Assembly: GCF_003410055.1 (NCBI RefSeq)
Contig: NZ_QUZK01000014.1
Span: forward strand, 153,786 to 217,785
DNA: 64,000 nt
Reading direction: 5' to 3'
DNA from: Wenzhouxiangella sediminis
GTDB taxonomy: Bacteria > Pseudomonadota > Gammaproteobacteria > Xanthomonadales > Wenzhouxiangellaceae
Positions within the stretch are counted from its first letter, which is position 1. The number at the start of each line of letters is the position of its first letter. Positions 45,678 to 55,435 of the stretch are shown piece after piece. The notes below the pieces were generated by a model that ran no database searches, was not told the origin of the DNA, and worked only from the letters and a program-made list of their open reading frames with translations. Both the position numbers and the translations under genes were made by a program.

Positions 45678-47289
45678 AGACGACATAGTCTGCACCGCGG
45701 TGCCAGGGGGCCCCAAACCTCTCCTCGAAAGCCGCTATGCAGGGCTGAAGATCGGGCAGCTTGCGAGGCTCGTATTCGAACGGATAATCCAGCGGGAAAA
45801 CCACAAAGCGGTTGACGTCGCCAGGATCGCTCAGGATCTCGCGCAGAAACACGAAGCGATCGAGATGAATCTCAAGATCGGAACCGGGCCGGAGTTCACC
45901 CCATGTCCAGTCCGTACACAGCCCGCTGATCATGCCGATACGGATCGGCAGCTGATGATCGCGCTGGAACTCGGTGATCGGCGTGAAATGGGTTTCGAAA
46001 TGCCAGGCCGCCTCCACCAATCGCCAGCTCCCGGGTTCGGAAGCGATCTCCGCGTAGAAGGCAGGCGCCTCGACCGGCCCCATGATCGAAGAGAATATGC
46101 TCCGGTCGAAGTTGTAATCGATCTGGTAGCGCGCGGAATTCGTGAACTGGTTGATCCCTTTGTAGGTTGCCGGCAGGGGCCCCACCGAGTACAAGCCGGC
46201 AGCGGCCAACAGGACTCCGAGCAAGCCCCATGGCCGATTCGAACCCGGGCGACCGGCGGCCAGCGCGCCGATCCTGACGAGGCCGACGGCCAGCAGCGCG
46301 AGGACAATCGGCATCGACAGCACCGTGTATCGGACCAGTACCAGGGCGTTGCGGATCCACTCTGGCCCCAGAACCTGGATGATCAGCGTCGCCACGAGGG
46401 TCATCGATACCCAGAAAAGCACGAACATGCGATCGCGCTGCCATAGAACGAACCCACCGAGCAGGACAGGAAGGGCCAGTAACCCGGCCAGCCACAAGTG
46501 GCCTACGCCAAGCACCATCTCCCAGCCGCGCGCCAGGGTCTGCAGTTCGATCGAATGCTTGCCGGTCTTGACCGCAATGGAAGCCGTATCAGCCAGCAAC
46601 GGCGGAAGGATCAGGGCGCTGCAAGCCGCCGTCGTCAGCAATCCCAGCGCGAGCACTCGCCACAGCGCCTGCGAGCCCTCGCCCCGGCGCCACTTGCCGA
46701 TCCCCGCCAAAGTGAACCAGGTCAACGCGAATCCCGTATAGAGCGTCGTCAGGGGATGGAGCCAGGCTGCGGCAACGGCGCAGCAGAAGAATCCGACGGC
46801 CCGGGCGCGCCCACCGCATCGCCACCACTGCCATAACAGGATCATCGCCGCGAACCCGAGCAAGACGACCATCGCGTAGGGACGGACGTAGCGCGAGAAG
46901 TGGATCAGCAACGGCGAAATCGCCATCAGGGCGGTCAGGCCGAGTCTCTCGTCCGAACGCAACCAGGGGCGAAGGAGTGCCGGGACAACCAGCAGCGCTG
47001 CCAATCCGCTGATCATCGGCAGCAGGCGCATCTGCCACTCGTACAGACCCACGGTATCCGCCAGCGCCCTGAAGAGCAGCGTCAGAGGAATGCTGTAATC
47101 GGCATGCCCGAATGACAGGAATATCTGCGAGTAGTCGGCCTGCATCAGGCGATGCAGCGCATGCCACTCGTCGTCAAGCAGGATCTGGATATCGATCTGC
47201 CACAGACGCAGACCCGCTCCGACGACCAGGACCACAGCCCACGTCAGCAGCCAGAGCGGGCGGGCCGAACGGATCGAAGCGGGGTTCAC
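45640..47289 (-). CDS. Polytopic membrane glycosyltransferase (GT39/ArnT-like, GT-C fold)
   Basis: A 549-residue protein with about ten hydrophobic spans over its first 370 residues and a soluble C-terminal part. The first periplasmic loop holds LLDDEWHALHRLM, the acidic motif typical of PMT/ArnT-type GT-C enzymes, which use polyprenyl-phosphate sugars. The downstream partner makes this fit: the GT2 gene upstream on the same strand (4-bp ATGA-type overlap) resembles dolichyl-phosphate-mannose synthases and could supply such a lipid-linked sugar. The acceptor is unknown. Confidence 0.75.
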   Translation of the reverse strand: MNPASIRSARPLWLLTWAVVLVVGAGLRLWQIDIQILLDDEWHALHRLMQADYSQIFLSFGHADYSIPLTLLFRALADTVGLYEWQMRLLPMISGLAALLVVPALLRPWLRSDERLGLTALMAISPLLIHFSRYVRPYAMVVLLGFAAMILLWQWWRCGGRARAVGFFCCAVAAAWLHPLTTLYTGFALTWFTLAGIGKWRRGEGSQALWRVLALGLLTTAACSALILPPLLADTASIAVKTGKHSIELQTLARGWEMVLGVGHLWLAGLLALPVLLGGFVLWQRDRMFVLFWVSMTLVATLIIQVLGPEWIRNALVLVRYTVLSMPIVLALLAVGLVRIGALAAGRPGSNRPWGLLGVLLAAAGLYSVGPLPATYKGINQFTNSARYQIDYNFDRSIFSSIMGPVEAPAFYAEIASEPGSWRLVEAAWHFETHFTPITEFQRDHQLPIRIGMISGLCTDWTWGELRPGSDLEIHLDRFVFLREILSDPGDVNRFVVFPLDYPFEYEPRKLPDLQPCIAAFEERFGAPWHRGADYVVFRIPGSAPEDGA

Positions 47290-48029
47290 GAAGCGAAGAA
47301 GCGGGAGCGGCGTATTCCTGTACGACCGAGCAGGTGCTGGATGGAAACGCCGATGACGCCCAGCCCGTAGGTAACCGACCGCCTGAAATTGATCGAGGAC
47401 GCCTCACCGAAATAATGCGTGGGACAGGTCACCTCGCCGATCCGGAATCCCTTTCCAAGCACCTGGGCGAGCATCTGGTTATCGAAAATGAAGTCGTCCG
47501 AATTGGCGTCCAGATCGAGCTGCTCGATGATGCGTGCCGAGAACGCGCGATATCCGGTGTGGTATTCCGAAAGCTTGGCGCCCGTGCACAGGTTCTGGAA
47601 AGCGGTGAGCAGCCGGTTGGCCAAATACTTGTAGACAGGCATGCCGCCGCTGATGGCGCCGCCGCCCAGAATGCGGGAACCCAGCACGACCGGGAACAGC
47701 CCACTGGCAACCAGCTCGGCCATGGCCGGAATCAGACGCGGGCTGTACTGGTAGTCGGGGTGCAGCATGATGACGATGTCCGCACCCAGCTCCTGCGCCT
47801 TGCGATAGCAGGTCTTCTGGTTACCACCGTAGCCGCGGTTCTCGTCGTGCCGGATAACGTGCTCGATACCAAGAGAGCGAGCCAGGTCTGCCGTGTCGTC
47901 CTGGCTCGCATCGTCGACGAGCACGATCTCGTCGACGATGTCCCGCGGCACCTCCGCAAGCGTCTTCTCGAGCGTCCTGGCCGCGTTGTAGGCCGGCATG
48001 ACGACCACGACCCTGTGATCCCTGATCAT
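47286..48029 (-). CDS. Family 2 glycosyltransferase (polyprenyl-phosphate sugar synthase-like)
   Basis: A 247-residue soluble GT2 enzyme. The N-terminus VVVVMPAYNAARTLEKTL, the nucleotide-binding aspartates in EIVLVDDASQDDT, NRGYGGNQKT and the metal-binding-type IMLHPDYQYSP are characteristic. The second half holds GYRAFSARII and HYFGEASSINF. It lacks the C-terminal membrane spans of some relatives. It probably transfers a sugar from a nucleotide donor to polyprenyl phosphate for the membrane enzyme encoded next, with which it overlaps by 4 bp. Confidence 0.85.
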   Translation of the reverse strand: MIRDHRVVVVMPAYNAARTLEKTLAEVPRDIVDEIVLVDDASQDDTADLARSLGIEHVIRHDENRGYGGNQKTCYRKAQELGADIVIMLHPDYQYSPRLIPAMAELVASGLFPVVLGSRILGGGAISGGMPVYKYLANRLLTAFQNLCTGAKLSEYHTGYRAFSARIIEQLDLDANSDDFIFDNQMLAQVLGKGFRIGEVTCPTHYFGEASSINFRRSVTYGLGVIGVSIQHLLGRTGIRRSRFFAS

Positions 48030-48112
48030 ATTTCTGGCTTACCGCGAATGGGCTGACAAACGTCGACACCGGTGGCCGGCCACTGACCGGCCACCGGATC
48101 AACCGACCGAGA

Positions 48113-51100
48113 TTACTGACACTCGCGCCGGGAAGTCAGCTTCTCGATCGACACTTCGGTGGAGTACGACTCGTTCAGCGGAGGCCGCGAATCGAATTCG
48201 ACGTACTCGGTGGCACTGGTCTCACTGTCGAAAATCCGCGAGTAGGTCCCGACCGTCTCGATACTGACCTCCTCCTCGCTGCAGTTCGGGCAGAAGCCGC
48301 GCAGTTCGAGAAGATCGAGATCTTCCGCCAGCGGTCCGTTACCGGAACGATTGGCGCTGATCACCCAGCGACCCACACCCAATTCGTCGAAGTAGTATCG
48401 AACCTGCGCCTGGGTCGAGTCGGTGATCACGACGGTCGTGCCGCCCTGTGCCGATCCGGGCTCGTTCCAGTGGCCCGTGTAGCTGACCGGTTCGCCCCCA
48501 ATCGAGGGACATGTGGGCGGGCTGTCCGGCTTGAGCCGTTCCGAGCCATGGGCCCCGTTGAGGCGCCAGGAGACGATCATGTCGTCTTCCCCCAGCGCGG
48601 TGATGCCAAGATGACCGACGGTCGAGATGTTGTTGCGAACCCCGATGCTTGTCGTGCGCAGCAGGTCCGCCGACCAGGTGGAACGGTCCGGGTCGATGGG
48701 ATTGGCCGCGTTGTAGAACACGGGCACGCCCTCTTCGTCGTAGCTGTACCAGACCACGAAGCCGACGGCGCCGGCCGCCCACTCGAAGCCCTGGTAGATG
48801 CTGCGACCCAGCGGACTATAGAGGCCGAAACGAGGCAACTGAGCCGAAGCCGACTCCTCGATGGAAACCGAAACGTTGACCCGTCGTTCCTGCGCACTGG
48901 TGTTCTCCAGGACGACGTAGTAACGCCCGGCATCAAGCGTTTCGGCCGTGCCGACGCTCGCCGGTGACAGCACGAAGCCGGAGTCCGAGCCACTGCCCGA
49001 ATCCAGCTCGTTGGTCTCGGGCGCCGGCGGCGTTCCCGGGGCGAAGCCGGCAATTTCGTCATGATCCAGTCGGTTGAGCGTTCCGTTGACCCCGCTTTGT
49101 CCGGAGACCTCGATCTCCAGGTTGCGCGCCGAAGGCGGCACGTCGACGAACAAGAGATCATGAACCGTGTTTCCGGGAATGACCACCGACCGCGTCTCGC
49201 CCTCGAAAAGGGCAGTCGGCTGCGGACTGTTCTGCCCGGTTCGGGTGACGAACACCGGCAACACGCCGAGATCTTCGGGCGTATCGGGCGAGCTGCTCAG
49301 GCCGACGGCAGCCACATAGCGCACGTTGCGGCGCATGGCCGGCTCGTCCCAGTGGAGATCCAGCTCGAACTCGCCGCCCGGATGGAAGCCCGGGCCAGTG
49401 GCTGCAAAGCTGTAACCATCGCTCGCCTCGAGCACGGCGATGTCGAGTTCGACGTCGTCGTTGGCGCCGCTCGACGAAGCCTGCCAGTTCTGCACCAGCA
49501 CCCACCAGCTGCCCGTCGAGGGCTTGGCGATGCGGCAAAGCTCCGTCTCGTCGGGGCTGCGCGAGCTGCACGCCAATTCGGACTCGTCGGCGCGGCCGTT
49601 ACCGTTGCTGTCTCGACCAATGAAGAGGTCGATGTCGGTAGCCGAGGAGGAAATCGTCTCGGCAAGCAGCAGGAGCGTGTCGTCGGGCACGTCGACCAGG
49701 AAGGTCTCGCGCCCGAAGCTGCCGTTGAACGGGTCCGACGGCGTCGGATCCTGACGCAGCGTGAAGCTTTCGCGATCGGGCCTGACGAGTGCCGATGTCC
49801 TGAAAACCGGCTCCGGCAGCGGCCCCGAGTTGAGGCTCTCGGTGTGACTGCCGCGATTGCTGTCGACAGTCAGGTCGAGCGACTCCGGAAGCTCGATGGC
49901 CGCTACCTGCACGCCGACGTGCAGCCGCTGCGTCACGAAATCGCCCTGAGTCGGCGTCAGTTCGATGGCTCCTTCGCCCACGAAACCGGCGAACTGCGCG
50001 CCGGTATCGACTTCGATCTCCAGCGTCTGGGACTGCCCGGCAGAGAGGCTGAAACTCTGGGGCGATACCGAGATCCCGACATCACCGGAAGTCGATACCT
50101 CCCAGCTGCCATTGCCAATGGCCCGGACTCTGCGCGTGAAGCTGCACGTCGACGCGCAGGAGTGATCCCATATGCCCGCCAGGTTCAGCTGCCTCGGATC
50201 ACCGCCGTTGGACGGGTTGGCATTGGAAAAATCGTTGCGCGAAACCGGCAGGTAGAGCCCCGCCTGCGCCGCCAGATCGACCCGGACGCGACCGTTGCCG
50301 CGGTCGAAGACGCTGGCCGGCCCGTCATCCCAGCGCAAGGGCTCCGTCTCGGCGGTGGTTTCCAGGGAAGACTGGAGCATCGGCGGCGTCCAGTCGGGAT
50401 GAATCGACTTCAACAGGGCCACCGCACCGGCGACATGCGGGCTGGCCATGGAGGTGCCGCCGAGCATGGCGAAGGAGTTGGCACCGTCGTACCAGCCTGC
50501 CACGATGTTCGAGCCGGGCGCGACCACATTGGGCTTCATCAGGCCCTGCGGATAGACGAGCGGGCCGCGCGAACTGAAATCGGAAATGTAGTCCTGCCAG
50601 CTTTCGTTGACCTTGGCAAAACCGCCGGTCAGCAACGTGGCCTCGGGGTCGACGGTCTGGGCCATCGCGTTGCGAACGGCCAGGCCGTCCTCCCGATCCA
50701 TCATGGCCGCCGGGATGGTCGTGTCGTCGAGGCCGCCCATCACGATGGGAATGCCTTCGATGTTGTTGTAGACGAGCACGGCGACAGCGCCGGCATCCGC
50801 AGCATTGTTCACCTTGTCGGAAAACAGGCAGTTGCCCCGCTGCAGCAATACGATGTCACCCGACAGAGAGCCGGAGGGGAAAGCGCTGCATCCGAAGTCG
50901 TTGTCGACGATGTCGTCGGCAGCGACCAGCGGTGCGGTGATCGACGAGGACAGACCGGGGCCGCTGCCGTAGACCAGCAGGCGGTTGGCCAGACCGGCGA
51001 TCGTGGCTCGCGAACCGATCAGGCGGCCGTGGGTTGAGCTGCCGACCGCAAAGGCCCAGGGCGCATTGGCCGGGGAACCCACGGTTCCGGCCGCGGGGCC

Positions 51101-52186
51101 GTCGTTGCCGGCCGAAGTGACAAAAGGAATACCCGCCGACCAGAGGTTGAGCAGGGGCGCCGCGTAGGTCCAGGGGTCGGCCACACCGGTTCCGATCGAG
51201 TAGTTGACGACATCCACCCCATCGACGACGACCTGCTCCCAGGCGTCGAGAATGGCGCTCCCCTCGCAGCTGTTGTCGAGCTCGTCGTTGTCCGGGTGAT
51301 CGTTGTAACAGACCTTGTAGGAGATCACGTTGGCGTGAGGCGCGACGCCGGTGGAATTGTAGACATAGCTGCCCGAGAAACCGAGGCTGAAGCTCAGCGG
51401 TACGCCTGCGGCAATCGAGGCCACGTGCGTGCCGTGTCCTTCGGGATCCTTCCCGTCGGTCTCCTCGACGGTGAAATCATAAACGCCCACGAGCTTGTCG
51501 TTGCAGAGCACGTTGGCCTTGCTGCATTCACCGAGTTGCTCGCTGTATGGATTGGTGAAGCTGTGAACCGAAGCCAGGTCATCGTCGGAGAAATAGGCGT
51601 GGTCCCAGTTGATCCCGCTGTCGATGATACCGATGACCGTCCCCTCGCCGCCGTTGGCGGGGACGCCGCCGATACCGGCATGGACATTGGTGGCGCCGAT
51701 CAGCTCCGGGCCGGCTTCCAATTCCATCCTGTGGGCGAGCACGGGGCGAACCGAGCGGACGCCGGGCAGCTCCGCGACGCGCTCGGCTTCGGCCTTGCTC
51801 ATATGAGCCTCGAAGCCGTTGAACACGTGTTCGAACACGCGCTCGGCCGTGACGGGACGGCCCAGTTCGCGGCCAGCGATTTCGAGCACTTGCTCGCGCT
51901 CGCTTTCAAGATGCGCCGTGTAGGCGGCCACCGCCGGGGTGTGCGCATCGTAGCGGCTCTGCCCGGTGGCACTCGGCGCAGTGGCGGCCAGGCGCTTGGG
52001 CGCCAGCCGGCTGCCGTCGCCCATCAGGGTGGCGACCGGCTCGCCTTCGTAGGCCACCGCCGGCGGGGACTCGAGTTCGACGATCCACTTCCCAGGCACC
52101 ACGAAGGTGGTCTTGGCCTGGACGGCAGTCGCGAACGCGAGGACGATGAGGCACGGCGTCAAAAGGAATCGGGTAGCTACTTTCAT
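48113..52186 (-). CDS. Secreted subtilisin-like serine protease (S8) with PA domain and long C-terminal region
   Basis: A 1357-residue secreted protease. The signal peptide covers about residues 1-24 (ends AVQA) and an I9-type propeptide about 26-155. The S8 catalytic domain has Asp189 (GIIDSGINWDH), His251 (GHGTHVAS), the oxyanion Asn361 (SAGNDGP) and Ser579 (GGTSMASPHVAGA), all intact. A PA domain is inserted between Asn361 and the serine (about 400-515, VLLQRGNCLFSDKV). After the catalytic domain come an Fn3-like segment, a PPC-like domain with the calcium-type string DSNGNGRADESEL, further beta-rich parts, and a C-terminus with paired cysteines (FCPNCSEEE). AAGGAAAG lies about 10 bases before the ATG. 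It could process exported proteins; its substrates are unknown. Confidence 0.93.
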   Translation of the reverse strand: MKVATRFLLTPCLIVLAFATAVQAKTTFVVPGKWIVELESPPAVAYEGEPVATLMGDGSRLAPKRLAATAPSATGQSRYDAHTPAVAAYTAHLESEREQVLEIAGRELGRPVTAERVFEHVFNGFEAHMSKAEAERVAELPGVRSVRPVLAHRMELEAGPELIGATNVHAGIGGVPANGGEGTVIGIIDSGINWDHAYFSDDDLASVHSFTNPYSEQLGECSKANVLCNDKLVGVYDFTVEETDGKDPEGHGTHVASIAAGVPLSFSLGFSGSYVYNSTGVAPHANVISYKVCYNDHPDNDELDNSCEGSAILDAWEQVVVDGVDVVNYSIGTGVADPWTYAAPLLNLWSAGIPFVTSAGNDGPAAGTVGSPANAPWAFAVGSSTHGRLIGSRATIAGLANRLLVYGSGPGLSSSITAPLVAADDIVDNDFGCSAFPSGSLSGDIVLLQRGNCLFSDKVNNAADAGAVAVLVYNNIEGIPIVMGGLDDTTIPAAMMDREDGLAVRNAMAQTVDPEATLLTGGFAKVNESWQDYISDFSSRGPLVYPQGLMKPNVVAPGSNIVAGWYDGANSFAMLGGTSMASPHVAGAVALLKSIHPDWTPPMLQSSLETTAETEPLRWDDGPASVFDRGNGRVRVDLAAQAGLYLPVSRNDFSNANPSNGGDPRQLNLAGIWDHSCASTCSFTRRVRAIGNGSWEVSTSGDVGISVSPQSFSLSAGQSQTLEIEVDTGAQFAGFVGEGAIELTPTQGDFVTQRLHVGVQVAAIELPESLDLTVDSNRGSHTESLNSGPLPEPVFRTSALVRPDRESFTLRQDPTPSDPFNGSFGRETFLVDVPDDTLLLLAETISSSATDIDLFIGRDSNGNGRADESELACSSRSPDETELCRIAKPSTGSWWVLVQNWQASSSGANDDVELDIAVLEASDGYSFAATGPGFHPGGEFELDLHWDEPAMRRNVRYVAAVGLSSSPDTPEDLGVLPVFVTRTGQNSPQPTALFEGETRSVVIPGNTVHDLLFVDVPPSARNLEIEVSGQSGVNGTLNRLDHDEIAGFAPGTPPAPETNELDSGSGSDSGFVLSPASVGTAETLDAGRYYVVLENTSAQERRVNVSVSIEESASAQLPRFGLYSPLGRSIYQGFEWAAGAVGFVVWYSYDEEGVPVFYNAANPIDPDRSTWSADLLRTTSIGVRNNISTVGHLGITALGEDDMIVSWRLNGAHGSERLKPDSPPTCPSIGGEPVSYTGHWNEPGSAQGGTTVVITDSTQAQVRYYFDELGVGRWVISANRSGNGPLAEDLDLLELRGFCPNCSEEEVSIETVGTYSRIFDSETSATEYVEFDSRPPLNESYSTEVSIEKLTSRRECQ

Positions 52187-52215
52187 CGAGACTGTCTTTC
52201 CTTGCGTTGTTTGCG

Positions 52216-53571
52216 TCAGTCGCTGACCGGCTGCCTGAGCGTGACCATTTCTTCGGCGCTGGTCGGGTGGATCCCGACGGTGCGGTCGAAATCGGCCTTG
52301 CTCAGCCCTGCCCGGACCGCCACGGCGAAGCCCTGTACGATCTCGGGCGCGTCGGGCCCCACCATATGGCAGCCCAGCACCCGGTCGCCGGCGGCATCGA
52401 CCACCAGCTTCATCACCCCCTTTTCCTGTCTTCCGCTCAGAGTATATTTCATCGGCGTAAAGGTCGACCGGAAAATGCGAATTTCATCGCATTTCTCCCT
52501 GGCCTCCGATTCGGTCAGGCCCACCGTGCCGACCGGCGGCTGGCTGAACACGGCGGCCGGCGTATCGGCATGTTCGACCGGCCGGTCCATGCCGCCGAAC
52601 TGAGTATCGGCGAATGCATGACCCTCCATCAGCGCCACCGGCGTCAGGTTGATCCGGTCGGTGACATCGCCCACCGCGAAGATGCTGTCGACGTTGGTCC
52701 GGCTGTATTCATCCACTTCGATCCTGTTCTCCGCTCCGGTATGCACACCCGCCTCCTCGAGACCCAGGTCCCAGGTGTACGGAGAACGACCGGTGGCAAA
52801 CATCACACAATCGAAGACCTGGCTGCGATCGTCCGAGAACGTCACTTCGATGCCGTCCCCGCCACGCTCGAGACGCGCCGGGGCAGTGTGATACTGGATG
52901 TCGATGCCACGCCCGCGCATGCCCGACTCGACGGCCTGGCGAACGTCGTCGTCGAAGCCGCGCAGGATCAGGTCCCGCCGGTAGGCCAGCGTGACTTCGC
53001 TGCCCAGGCCGTTGAAGATCCCGGCGAACTCCACGGCGATGTAGCCGGCGCCGGCAATCAGGACGCGTTTCGGCAGGGAATCGAGGTGGAAAGCCTCGTC
53101 GGAAGTGATACCCAGCTCGGCGCCGGGGATCTCCGGCACCCAGGGGCGCCCGCCTGTTGCGATGAGAATCTTCTCCGCACTCCAGCGACGGCCGTCCACT
53201 TCCACCGTATGGCGGTCGATCAGGCGCCCACGCCCCTCGTGGAGCGTGACACCGGCGTTGTCGAGGAGCTTGTGATAGATCCCGTTGAGCCGATCGATTT
53301 CGCGGTCCTTGGCAGTGATCAGGTCGGGCCAGGAAAACGAGGACTCACCCGGCTGCCAGCCATACCCGCGAGCGTCTTCGAACGCTTCGGAAAACTGCGA
53401 AGCGAACACCAGCAGTTTCTTGGGCACGCAGCCGCGAATCACGCAGGTGCCGCCCACGCGCGATTCCTCGCAGATGGCCACGCGCGCACCGTGACCGGCG
53501 GCGATGCGGGAAGCTCTCACGCCGCCTGAGCCGGCGCCGATCACGAACAGGTCATAGTCGAAGCGGGGCAT
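52216..53571 (-). CDS. gor: Glutathione-disulfide reductase
   Basis: A 451-residue FAD- and NADPH-dependent flavoenzyme that reduces glutathione disulfide in the cytoplasm. The FAD-binding IGAGSGGVRAS starts at residue 11. The redox-active disulfide is Cys43/Cys48 in GGTCVIRGCVPKK, the motif that distinguishes glutathione reductase from lipoamide dehydrogenases. The NADPH site is GAGYIAVEFAG and the second FAD motif is FAVGDVTD. The C-terminal catalytic histidine is in GIHPTSAEE. The length is normal. It is divergent from the DUF3293-ccm operon. Confidence 0.95.
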   Translation of the reverse strand: MPRFDYDLFVIGAGSGGVRASRIAAGHGARVAICEESRVGGTCVIRGCVPKKLLVFASQFSEAFEDARGYGWQPGESSFSWPDLITAKDREIDRLNGIYHKLLDNAGVTLHEGRGRLIDRHTVEVDGRRWSAEKILIATGGRPWVPEIPGAELGITSDEAFHLDSLPKRVLIAGAGYIAVEFAGIFNGLGSEVTLAYRRDLILRGFDDDVRQAVESGMRGRGIDIQYHTAPARLERGGDGIEVTFSDDRSQVFDCVMFATGRSPYTWDLGLEEAGVHTGAENRIEVDEYSRTNVDSIFAVGDVTDRINLTPVALMEGHAFADTQFGGMDRPVEHADTPAAVFSQPPVGTVGLTESEAREKCDEIRIFRSTFTPMKYTLSGRQEKGVMKLVVDAAGDRVLGCHMVGPDAPEIVQGFAVAVRAGLSKADFDRTVGIHPTSAEEMVTLRQPVSD

Positions 53572-53691
53572 TGTTCTCCAGTTTCCGTGTGCAAGTTCCT
53601 GGCGTGGTTTGATTCAGGTCATGTCACCGATCGACCACGCGGTAAAATGGTACCCCAGCAGCCTCGTTCACCGGTCACGATCCACGAGTTG

Positions 53692-54165
53692 ATGAATATA
53701 GACGTCGCCAGCAATTCGCCGGAGAGCCTCCTGCAGGCTTTTGCGGCCACCGACTACCGGGTTCGGATTGCCGGACGCGAACTGATCGTGCGCCCCGGAC
53801 TTCGGCAACCGGACCTGGACGAGGCCCTGCGCCATCGTTCCTGGGCCATCGTCACAGCCTTCAACCCCGGGGGCACGAGGATCAGCGCGGCCAGGAACCG
53901 GGCCCGCCACCGCCGGCTGCTCGATACGGTCGGCGAAGCGGGCATCGAGTTCCATCCCGCCGTCAACCGGGACCCCGGCGGCGACTGGCCCGACGAGGTG
54001 GCCCTTCTGCTCGTCGATATCACGAGATCCAGGCTGGATGCGCTTGCCGACACCTTCGACCAGGCCGCCGTCGTCACCGGTCGACCGGGCCGGGCCGCGA
54101 TCCTGAGGCTCTACGGCGAAGGCTGGCCCTCCCCGTTGCCGGACTGGGCGGGACACTGCAGCTGA
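53692..54165 (+). CDS. DUF3293 family protein
   Basis: A 157-residue soluble protein with the DUF3293 pattern: YRVRIAGRELIVRPG, SWAIVTAFNPGG followed by NRARHRRLLDTV, then WPDEVALLLVDI and FDQAAVVTG. The function of the family is unknown. I chose the ATG at 53692. In-frame ATGs at 53647 and 53587 would add residues that look unlike the family, and TAAAAT (53643-53648) could be a -10 box just upstream of the chosen start. Its TGA shares an A with the ccmA start (TGATG), so it is translationally coupled to the ccm operon and is probably its first gene. Confidence 0.8.
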   Translation: MNIDVASNSPESLLQAFAATDYRVRIAGRELIVRPGLRQPDLDEALRHRSWAIVTAFNPGGTRISAARNRARHRRLLDTVGEAGIEFHPAVNRDPGGDWPDEVALLLVDITRSRLDALADTFDQAAVVTGRPGRAAILRLYGEGWPSPLPDWAGHCS

Positions 54166-54767
54166 TGCGTGTTCTGATCGAAACAGGACAGGCAACGTTT
54201 TCGCGCGCCGGCGAGCCGGTCTTCGAGCCCGTTGACCTCTCCGTCAGCGGCGGTCAGGCCCTGGTCGTACGCGGCGCCAACGGCGCCGGCAAGACCACCC
54301 TTCTGCGCCTGCTGGCCGGCATTCTCCGCCCCTCCTCCGGCCGCGTCAGCCGACACGCCCCGGTCGCCTTTCTCGGTCACCTCGCCGCTTTCAAGGGCGA
54401 ACTCAATTGCCGCGAGAATCTGGACTTCCGGCGCCGCTTCTCGGGCACCGGCAGCGGCATGAGCAACAGCCGAGCACTGGCCCGGGTGGGTCTCGCAGGG
54501 CTGGGCCTGCGCCCGGCCCGAGCCCTATCGGCCGGCCAGAAGCGGCGGCTGGGCCTGGCCGGACTGCTGGTCGCGCCGACCGCGGTGTGGCTTCTCGACG
54601 AACCCTACGCCAGTCTCGACGACGATGGCTGCACCCTCGTCGATACCCTGCTCAATGACCAGCTCGGGCGCGACGGTTCGGTTATCCTCTCCACCCACCA
54701 GCGGCAGCCCGAACTCCAGACCCCGCCGGAAGTGCTTGTCGTACAACGCTTCGCGGGGGAGACCTGA
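54165..54767 (+). CDS. ccmA: Heme exporter ATP-binding protein CcmA
   Basis: A 200-residue ABC ATPase of cytochrome c maturation system I. CcmAB with CcmC drives release of holo-CcmE. Walker A is GANGAGKTT (residues 37-45), the ABC signature LSAGQKR (121-127), Walker B VWLLDEP (141-147), and the switch histidine is in STHQ. The order in the operon and the overlap with ccmB (TGATG) are typical. Confidence 0.95.
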   Translation: MRVLIETGQATFSRAGEPVFEPVDLSVSGGQALVVRGANGAGKTTLLRLLAGILRPSSGRVSRHAPVAFLGHLAAFKGELNCRENLDFRRRFSGTGSGMSNSRALARVGLAGLGLRPARALSAGQKRRLGLAGLLVAPTAVWLLDEPYASLDDDGCTLVDTLLNDQLGRDGSVILSTHQRQPELQTPPEVLVVQRFAGET

Positions 54768-55435
54768 TGCTGTCGCCGATGAAAGCACTGCTCCGCCGCG
54801 ACCTGCGGCTGGCCGTCCGCCACGGCGGCGAATCGCTGATGCCGTTGATCTTCCTTTTCGCGGTCATCATCCTCGTACCGCTTGGCGTCGGTCCCGGCCC
54901 CAACCTGCTGGCGAGCATCGCGCCGGGCATGATCTGGGTCGCGGCGCTGCTGGCCAGCCTGCTCGCCCTCGAGCAGCTCTTCCGTCCCGACCTGGAGGAC
55001 GGCACGCTGGAACAATGGTGGGTCGGGGCCGGGTCGCCGGCCGCGCTGGTCGTCACGCGCCTGTTCAGTCACTGGCTGATCACGGGTGTACCGGTGATCG
55101 TCTTCGCACCGCTGGCTGCCGAAATGCTGTACCTGCCGGACAGCGCCCTGCCCACGCTGATGCTGAGCCTGCTGATCGGCACGCCCGTTCTCAGCCTGGT
55201 CGGCGGTCTGGCCAGCGCATTGACCCTGGGAACGAACCGCGGCAGCGTGCTGTTGTCCATTCTGGTGTTCCCGATGGTGGTCCCGGTCCTGATCTTCGCG
55301 ACGGGCGGTGTGGCCGCGGCTGCGGAAGGTCTTTCGGCGAGCGCGCACATGGGCCTGCTCACCGCGCTGCTGATCCTTGCCGTGACGCTGGTCCCGCTGG
55401 CCACCACCGCTGCATTGAGGTTGAATATCGAATGA
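54767..55435 (+). CDS. ccmB: Heme exporter membrane protein CcmB
   Basis: A 222-residue inner-membrane permease subunit that pairs with CcmA. It has six hydrophobic spans, the N-terminal LLRRDLRLAVRHGGESLMPLIFL and the family string LALEQLFRPDLEDGTLEQW, in which the acidic segment faces the cytoplasm. The start shares its A with the ccmA stop, and the end overlaps ccmC by 4 bp. Confidence 0.95.
   Translation: MLSPMKALLRRDLRLAVRHGGESLMPLIFLFAVIILVPLGVGPGPNLLASIAPGMIWVAALLASLLALEQLFRPDLEDGTLEQWWVGAGSPAALVVTRLFSHWLITGVPVIVFAPLAAEMLYLPDSALPTLMLSLLIGTPVLSLVGGLASALTLGTNRGSVLLSILVFPMVVPVLIFATGGVAAAAEGLSASAHMGLLTALLILAVTLVPLATTAALRLNIE

Noticed and set aside
54625..55431. An extended 525-residue ccmC or a fusion upstream of it
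   Set aside because: The upstream part of that frame lies inside ccmA and ccmB in another frame; CcmC starts at 55432 with the expected family N-terminus.
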